Below are positions 59,774 through 64,000 of a stretch of DNA of 64,000 bases, piece by piece. The position numbers were made by a program, and so were the translations under genes. The DNA lies in NCBI GenBank assembly GCA_035550795.1, contig DASZOL010000046.1:28920-92919 (forward strand). Reading direction: 5' to 3'. Origin of the DNA: DASRDR01 sp035550795. Lineage in GTDB: Bacteria > Methylomirabilota > Methylomirabilia > Rokubacteriales > DASRDR01. How positions within the stretch are numbered: position 1 is the first letter of the stretch; each line of letters opens with the position of its first letter. Under the pieces are notes generated by a model that saw only the letters and a list, made by a program, of their open reading frames with translations, had not been told where the DNA came from and ran no database searches.

Positions 59774-60505
59774 TCACGCGCGGCCCTGGTTGACTCGGAG
59801 CGTCGCCGCCATGTCCGCCGGCATCGACGGAAGGTCGCGCGTGACAGCGGCCACGAACTCGTCCTCTGCCGCCATCCCCAGGAACGGGTTGAACCGCTTC
59901 TCGAAGGCGAGCGTCGACATGGGCTTGCCGCTCATCCCCTTCCCGCATGCCGAGCCCGAGAAGTGCGTCGGGTAGATCTCCGTGTGATCCGGCAGCGTGA
60001 GGAGTCGCCGGAGGCTCCGGTGGAGCGCCCGGGCGCTCGCCTCGGCGGTCCCGGGGAGGTCGGGCCGTCCGACGGTACCCACGAAGAGCGTGTCCCCCGT
60101 CAGGACGAACCACGGCTCGGGGCCGCGCGTCTTGTCGGTGATCACCAAGCAGAGGCTTTCAGGTGTGTGCCCCGGCGTGTGGAGCACGCGGATCACGACG
60201 TTTCCGCAAACGAGCTCCTGCCCGTCCGTGAGCGGCGTGAACGGGAAGGCCACGTCCGCGGATTCGTGCAGGCAGTACTCGGCCCCGGTGCGGGCCGCGA
60301 GCGCGCGACCCCCCGACCGATGGTCCGCCTGGATGTGGGTATCGATGACGCGCGTGATCGCGGTGCCCTTGAAGGTGGCAAAGTCGAGGTAGCGGTCGAG
60401 ATCGTCGGCGTGCGGGTCTACGACCGTAGACGCCTTGTGGCCCACTCAGCCGAAGACGTACGCGGCACACCCGGTCTCGGGATACAGGAACTGCTGGAAG
60501 ATCAT
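59774..60505 (-). CDS. MBL-fold hydrolase with in-frame TGA (likely selenoprotein)
   Basis: 243 residues if TGA at 60448-60446 is selenocysteine (Sec20). The first 19 codons (MIFQQFLYPETGCAAYVFG) are the normal N-terminus of MBL-fold persulfide-dioxygenase/glyoxalase-II-like enzymes, in which a Cys often follows (Y-x-x-G-C); the protein resumes in frame with VGHKASTVVDPHADD. AGGAGG lies 6 bases before ATG 60505. Metal motif THIQADHRSGG (second His replaced by Gln, as in some relatives), VLHTPGHTPESLCLV and GDTLFVGTVGRPDLPG. A hairpin with loop GGTC follows the TGA. The enzyme likely handles glutathione persulfide or a similar thiol; Sec20 sits near the N-terminal strand, so its role is unclear. 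Confidence 0.87.
60412..60434 (-). promoter_or_regulatory. SECIS-like hairpin after the MBL TGA
   Basis: On the minus strand GTCTAC/GTAGAC forms a 6-bp perfect stem with loop GGTC, extended by GG/CC across a single bulged base. The loop lies 21-24 nt after the TGA. A GGUC loop and a bulged base below the upper stem are, from memory, features of the E. coli fdhF element bound by SelB. Confidence 0.7.
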
Positions 60506-60648
60506 GGTCAGCCTCCTCGCTGATGACCGCGCGGCGGAGACCGGAGCGGACGCCCACGCGGCGCGGATCGCCCTTGCATCCTGTCGAATGCGTACGATAA
60601 GGTCCAGTCGGATGTCTTGATCGGATCGATAAGGAAAACATAAGGGCC
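60506..60648. promoter_or_regulatory. Divergent intergenic region of the MBL gene and lysR
   Basis: 143 bases between divergent starts. ACGATAAGG (60594-60602) and TCGATAAGG (60626-60634) form a direct repeat. TTGATC (60619-60624) with TCGATAAGGA and ACATAA can serve as a plus-strand promoter. LysR proteins normally bind T-N11-A sites in such regions to control the divergent gene, so regulation of the MBL gene is likely. Confidence 0.5.
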
Positions 60649-61620
60649 ATGACCCTGCGGCAGTTCGAGGTCTTTCTGGCCGTCGCCCGGGCCAAGAGTT
60701 TTCGGCGCGCGGCGGAGGCGGTTCACCTCAGCCAGCCGGCCCTCTCGCAGCACGTCCGGGAGCTTGAGGCCAATCTCGGCGCGTCTCTCTTCGATCGACT
60801 CGGCCGTAGTGTTCAGTTGACGGAGGCTGGCCGGATTCTCGAGGACCACGCGACAAGGATGTTCGCCACGCTCACGGACGCGCGGCAGGCCATCGCCGAC
60901 CTCCAGGGGTTACAGCGGGGCGCGCTGGCCATTGGGGCGAGCACCACCCCCGGGATCTACGTGCTGCCAGGGGTTCTCGGGGCCTTCCGGCAGCGCTACC
61001 CCGCCGTCGAAGTGAGCCTGAACATCGCGAACTCCAAGCAGATTGTGGCGAGGGTCCATGCGGGGGAGTTCGACCTCGCCGTCGTCGGCCACAGGGACAC
61101 GAACCCCGCCGATGCGAGCCTGGCGACCTGCGTAGAGGATGAGCTCGTCCTGGTCGTCGGCCCGACCCATGCCTGGGCCGGCCGCCACCACATCGCACCC
61201 GCCGAACTCGCGACGCAACCGCTCCTGCTGCGCGAGCCCGGATCGGCAACCCGGTTGGTGACCGAGCAAGCCCTCACCAGTGCTGGGGTGGCCTACCGCC
61301 CCGGCATGATCCTCCCGCACACCGAGGCGATCAAGCAGGGCGTGATCGCAGGACTCGGCGTGGCCTTCGTATCCATTTACGCGATGCAGGAGGAGCAGGT
61401 GACCGGTCGGCTGCGGCCGCTCCGCGTGCGCGGTCTCCGGATCGTCCGGACCTTCCACCTGATCCACCACGAGCGGCGCTCCCTCAGCACCGCCGGCCGC
61501 GCATTCACCGAGCTCTTTGCGATGGCCGGAACAGCGCGTCGGACCGAGCGAGCCGGTCGAAGACAAGGTCGTCATAGCCCTTCTCGGCCGCAGCGCTTCC
61601 CGACCCACTTGCAAGTCTGA
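60649..61620 (+). CDS. LysR-family transcriptional regulator
   Basis: 323 residues. MTLRQFEVFLAVARAKSFRR, AAEAVHLSQPALSQHVRELE and GASLFDRLGRSVQLTEAGRI form the standard N-terminal winged helix. The substrate domain has ALAIGASTTPGIYVLPGVLG and FDLAVVGHRDTNPADASLAT, as in CysB/Cbl-type or similar LysR proteins. Divergent from the MBL-fold gene and upstream of chrA, either of which may be its target. Unusual C-terminal basic tail (RRTERAGRRQGRHSPSRPQR). Confidence 0.94.
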   Translation: MTLRQFEVFLAVARAKSFRRAAEAVHLSQPALSQHVRELEANLGASLFDRLGRSVQLTEAGRILEDHATRMFATLTDARQAIADLQGLQRGALAIGASTTPGIYVLPGVLGAFRQRYPAVEVSLNIANSKQIVARVHAGEFDLAVVGHRDTNPADASLATCVEDELVLVVGPTHAWAGRHHIAPAELATQPLLLREPGSATRLVTEQALTSAGVAYRPGMILPHTEAIKQGVIAGLGVAFVSIYAMQEEQVTGRLRPLRVRGLRIVRTFHLIHHERRSLSTAGRAFTELFAMAGTARRTERAGRRQGRHSPSRPQRFPTHLQV

Positions 61621-61790
61621 GATCTATGGCATCGTCGAGATCGAACGGATACTTTGCTTGCGCCGGAGTGCCGGCGATGGCCACCTGTGGCTGGACGGCC
61701 CGAGCTACACGGGGTCTTGCGGACGGTCGCCGTGCTCGGCCCGCCGCCGATCCCACCCGTCATCGTGACTAGTGAAGCACGGTGCCTTCG

Positions 61791-63023
61791 ATGAGTGACG
61801 GGCGGGTTCGCGCCACCACCGAAATCCACGAGGCCCGAACCTCGGGGTCTCTGCTCGAAGTGTTCTTGGTGTCAGCCCGTCTCGGCCTGACCTCCATTGG
61901 AGGCCCGATCGCGCACCTTGGATACTTCCGGGACGAGTACGTCGTGAGACGGCGATGGCTCGACGAGTCGCACTATGCCGACCTCGTGGCGCTCTGCCAG
62001 TTCCTGCCCGGACCGGCCAGCAGCCAGGTCGGCATGGCGATCGGCATCATGCGGGCCGGACTGCTCGGCGGGGTCGTGGCGTGGCTGGGGTTCACCCTTC
62101 CCTCGGCGATCGCCTTGGTGGCCTTCGCCTATGGCCTGCAGCGCGTGGAATTCCGAGACGCCGGATGGTTGCACGGCCTCAAGGTCGTCGCGGTGGCCGT
62201 CGTCGCCCAGGCGGTCTGGGGGATGGGGCGCAATCTAGCCGCCGACCGCGAGCGGGCCTCGCTCGCCATCCTCGCGGCGCTTGCGGTGCTGGCCTCCCGC
62301 AGCGCCGTGGCCCAGGTGCTCGTGATCGTCGTCGCGGGACTGCTGGGCGGGCGGCTCCTGCCGGCTGCGGGCACGTCGGCCACGAGCGCCGTCCGGACCC
62401 GGCACGGAAAGGGCCTCGCGCTCATCGCCGTCGGCCTGTTCTTCGCGCTGCTCGTGGGACTCCCGATCGCGCGCCACCTGGCGCCGGGTCATGCGCTGGC
62501 GGTGTTCGACAGCTTCTACCGGGCGGGTTCCCTCGTGTTCGGCGGGGGGCACGTTGTGCTGCCCCTGCTCCAGGCGGAGGTCGTGCCGCCCGGCTGGGTG
62601 ACGACCGAGGAGTTCATCGCCGGCTACGGCGCCGCCCAAGCCGTGCCTGGACCCCTCTTCACCTTTGCCGCGTATCTCGGCGCCGTCATGCGGGAGCCTC
62701 CGATCGGCTGGATGGGCGCGGCCTGGGCCCTCGTCGCAATCTTCCTGCCGTCCTTCCTTCTGATTGTCGGGGGGCTGCCGTTCTGGGAGCTGGTCCGCTG
62801 GCGCGCCAGCTTTCAAGCGGCCCTCCGCGGGATCAATGCGGCCGTCGTGGGTCTCCTCCTCGCCGCCCTCTACGATCCAGTCTGGAATAGCGCGATCAGG
62901 GGCCCGGCCGACTTCGGCCTGGCGCTGGTGGCCTTCGGCCTGCTGATGTTCTGGAAGCTGTCCCCGTGGCTCGTGGTGATCCTCACGGCCCTGGGCGGTG
63001 CGGCCATCGGGGGATTCGCATGA
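61791..63023 (+). CDS. chrA: Chromate ion transporter
   Basis: 410 residues. Two homologous CHR halves: SARLGLTSIGGPIAHLGYFR and LVALCQFLPGPASSQVGMAI in the first, FYRAGSLVFGGGHVVLPLLQ and AAQAVPGPLFTFAAYLGAVM in the second. About 10-12 helices. It exports chromate with protons and is common in metal loci. ATG 61791 is used here, with GTG 61782 possible. The 170-base gap to the LysR gene shows nothing clear. Confidence 0.94.
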   Translation: MSDGRVRATTEIHEARTSGSLLEVFLVSARLGLTSIGGPIAHLGYFRDEYVVRRRWLDESHYADLVALCQFLPGPASSQVGMAIGIMRAGLLGGVVAWLGFTLPSAIALVAFAYGLQRVEFRDAGWLHGLKVVAVAVVAQAVWGMGRNLAADRERASLAILAALAVLASRSAVAQVLVIVVAGLLGGRLLPAAGTSATSAVRTRHGKGLALIAVGLFFALLVGLPIARHLAPGHALAVFDSFYRAGSLVFGGGHVVLPLLQAEVVPPGWVTTEEFIAGYGAAQAVPGPLFTFAAYLGAVMREPPIGWMGAAWALVAIFLPSFLLIVGGLPFWELVRWRASFQAALRGINAAVVGLLLAALYDPVWNSAIRGPADFGLALVAFGLLMFWKLSPWLVVILTALGGAAIGGFA

Positions 63024-63052
63024 CGCTCGGATCTCGTCCGCGCTCGCGGTGA

Positions 63053-63310
63053 CCCTTCCGTTCTCGCACGACGCCTTCCTCGACGTCTTCGCCATCTACA
63101 ACCGGGCAGGTGGCCCGTCTCGGTGCTCCTCAGGCTCGCGACCGTGGCCACGGTCATCCAGCTCATCCGGGGTCGCGCGAGGGGCGCGGGCCTCTTCGCG
63201 GACTCGACCGGCACCCTGCTCCGGATCTTCCCGCTGCCCGTGCTCGGCGTGATCCTCCTGCTCCGGGGCCTCGAGCTGGCGACGGCCGGCGGCAACGGCG
63301 AAGATCTGGG
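63053..63310 (+). pseudogene. Fragments of a membrane transporter
   Basis: VTLPFSHDAFLDVFAIYN in one frame and LRIFPLPVLGVILLLRGLEL in another look like the last helices of a SulP/molybdate-type permease (LxxFPxPVLGVxLLxxGLEL). No complete domain; both are fused into the integrase remnant. Confidence 0.4.
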
Positions 63311-64000
63311 GCTCAACACCTTGCGCTGTCGGCTCGCGACCCTGTCGAGTCTCTGCACCTGGCTCGTCAAGCGCGGGACCCTCAGCGCGAACCCCGTCGC
63401 CCGGATCGATCGCCCGTCCCGCCAGCACGAGACCCCCGCGGTCGCGGGGCCCGCCATCATGGACGCGCTGATCGACGCGGCCAAGCATCGGGCCGGCCGA
63501 GGAACCTCGCGATGTTCCTGTTGCTCCGATTCACCGGAATGCGCCGCGGTTCAGTGGCAAGCCTTCGCGTGAAGCACCTCGGCGACACCTGAGGGCTTCG
63601 CAGTGTTCGGCAGAAGGGCGGGAAGAAACAGGACATCCCGCTGCCGGCCGCGGTGGTGCGGTTCCTGCGCGTCTACGTGGACCGCGCACTCGCACCCGAG
63701 TGCGAGGCGCTCACGCCGGACACGCCGCTGTTCTGGTCCAGCTGGGGCAAGCGCACCGTGGGACTGACGCACGCGCCCATGACGCCGAAGAACATCTGGC
63801 GGCTCTGCAAGACCTACGGCATGTTGATCGGCTATCCGGAGCTCAAGCCCTACGATCTGCGCCACGGCGTCGCGGTCGAGGTGCTCGAGCAGCGACACGA
63901 CCTGGAAGAAGTGCGCGCGCTCCTCGCCCACGCACGCATCGACACGACGCAGATCTACACGAAGATCCGGCCGCCGCAACTCAAGCGCGCGGTGGCGTTC
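63311..64000 (+). pseudogene. Tyrosine recombinase, broken and running off the window
   Basis: Pieces: NTLRCRLATLSSLCTWLVKR (core-binding helix), LAMFLLLRFTGMRRGSVASL in another frame with the catalytic Arg region (GMRRGS), then a TGA (63590-63592) where Trp is expected. RQKGGKKQDIPLPAAVVRFL and YDLRHGVAVEVLEQRHDLEE with H-x-x-H follow, then LAHARIDTTQIYTK with the catalytic Tyr (QIYT). One frameshift near 63500 and one nonsense codon break it. The 3' end may lie beyond 64000. Confidence 0.8.

Noticed and set aside
63590..63592. TGA in the integrase frame read as selenocysteine
   Set aside because: Related recombinases have Trp or similar here, not Cys, and the gene has a separate frameshift, so it is a plain nonsense mutation.
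1..64000. CRISPR array
   Set aside because: No regularly spaced short direct repeats were seen; the only repeats are the duplicated cassette, the two tRNA ends and single hairpins.

Overview
The DNA is very GC-rich, with dense genes, short spacers, frequent 4-base ATGA/GTGA overlaps, GTG starts and AGGAGG-type ribosome binding sites. This fits a free-living soil or sediment bacterium. The gene mix (VOC/YCII proteins, a DUF2652 cyclase-like protein, ArsR plus START-domain genes, a Geobacter-style GEMM riboswitch, a sigma-54 activator, two likely selenoproteins) would suit Candidatus Rokubacteria/Methylomirabilota or a deltaproteobacterial lineage. That placement is inference; there is no rRNA or marker gene to settle it. 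LAYOUT. 0-5 kb: a broken MliC-META lipoprotein, small housekeeping enzymes (ABM monooxygenase, two VOC proteins, a YCII protein) and a phospholipase-D/cardiolipin synthase. 5-16 kb: a P-type cation ATPase, an alpha-glucan phosphorylase, a GAF sigma-54 activator followed by a good -24/-12 promoter in front of a two-gene secreted/small-protein operon, and a c-di-GMP (GEMM-I) riboswitch ahead of a secreted protein. 15-18 kb: two PP-loop enzymes tail to tail, one QueC-like and one asparagine-synthetase-like, sharing a terminator. 18-20.5 kb: sparse, with a tightly built promoter/operator on the minus strand and a 33-residue basic protein. 20.5-27.4 kb: a DoxX-type membrane protein, two radical SAM proteins and a coupled minus-strand operon of glycosyltransferases, a NUDIX hydrolase and a radical SAM enzyme. 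27.7-33 kb: a B3/B4-domain protein, beta-lactamase-like hydrolase, sugar isomerase, aminopeptidase and a peroxiredoxin whose catalytic cysteine codon is TGA. 33-42.5 kb: an accessory zone of intact genes (DUF1326, MDR oxidoreductase, YceI, ArsR, DUF2652, isoprenylcysteine methyltransferase-like, squalene-cyclase-like) mixed with many truncated ones (transposase, SnoaL, AHSA1, HlyD, TetR, integrase, livF, AAA-cyclase). Two imperfect copies of a tRNA 3' end lie in it. 42.5-55.6 kb: a copper/heavy-metal island. A cassette of small proteins (cytochrome c, 81-aa protein, 136-aa secreted protein, YHS protein, Met-rich protein, DUF5676) occurs twice in opposite orientation. The minus-strand copy is partly decayed; the plus-strand copy leads into a cytochrome c, a SLOG protein, a CopA-type ATPase, a cupredoxin, DUF302 and a DUF2933-methyltransferase fusion. 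A CDF transporter and decayed toxin-antitoxin genes sit between the copies. 55.9-64 kb: a frameshifted CHAT protease, an IS91 remnant, an MFS transporter, an MBL-fold hydrolase with a second in-frame TGA at an expected cysteine, a divergent LysR regulator, a ChrA chromate transporter and a broken tyrosine integrase running off the end. HOW THE GENES WORK TOGETHER. The metal island is best read as copper/silver handling: P1B ATPase export, periplasmic cupredoxin, Met-rich and YHS metal-binding proteins, and cytochromes c. The two TGA-containing genes, each with a hairpin about 17-25 nt downstream, indicate that this organism decodes UGA as selenocysteine and uses it in peroxide or sulfur redox chemistry. 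The many fragments around 33-48 kb and 57-64 kb show repeated insertion, duplication and deletion.
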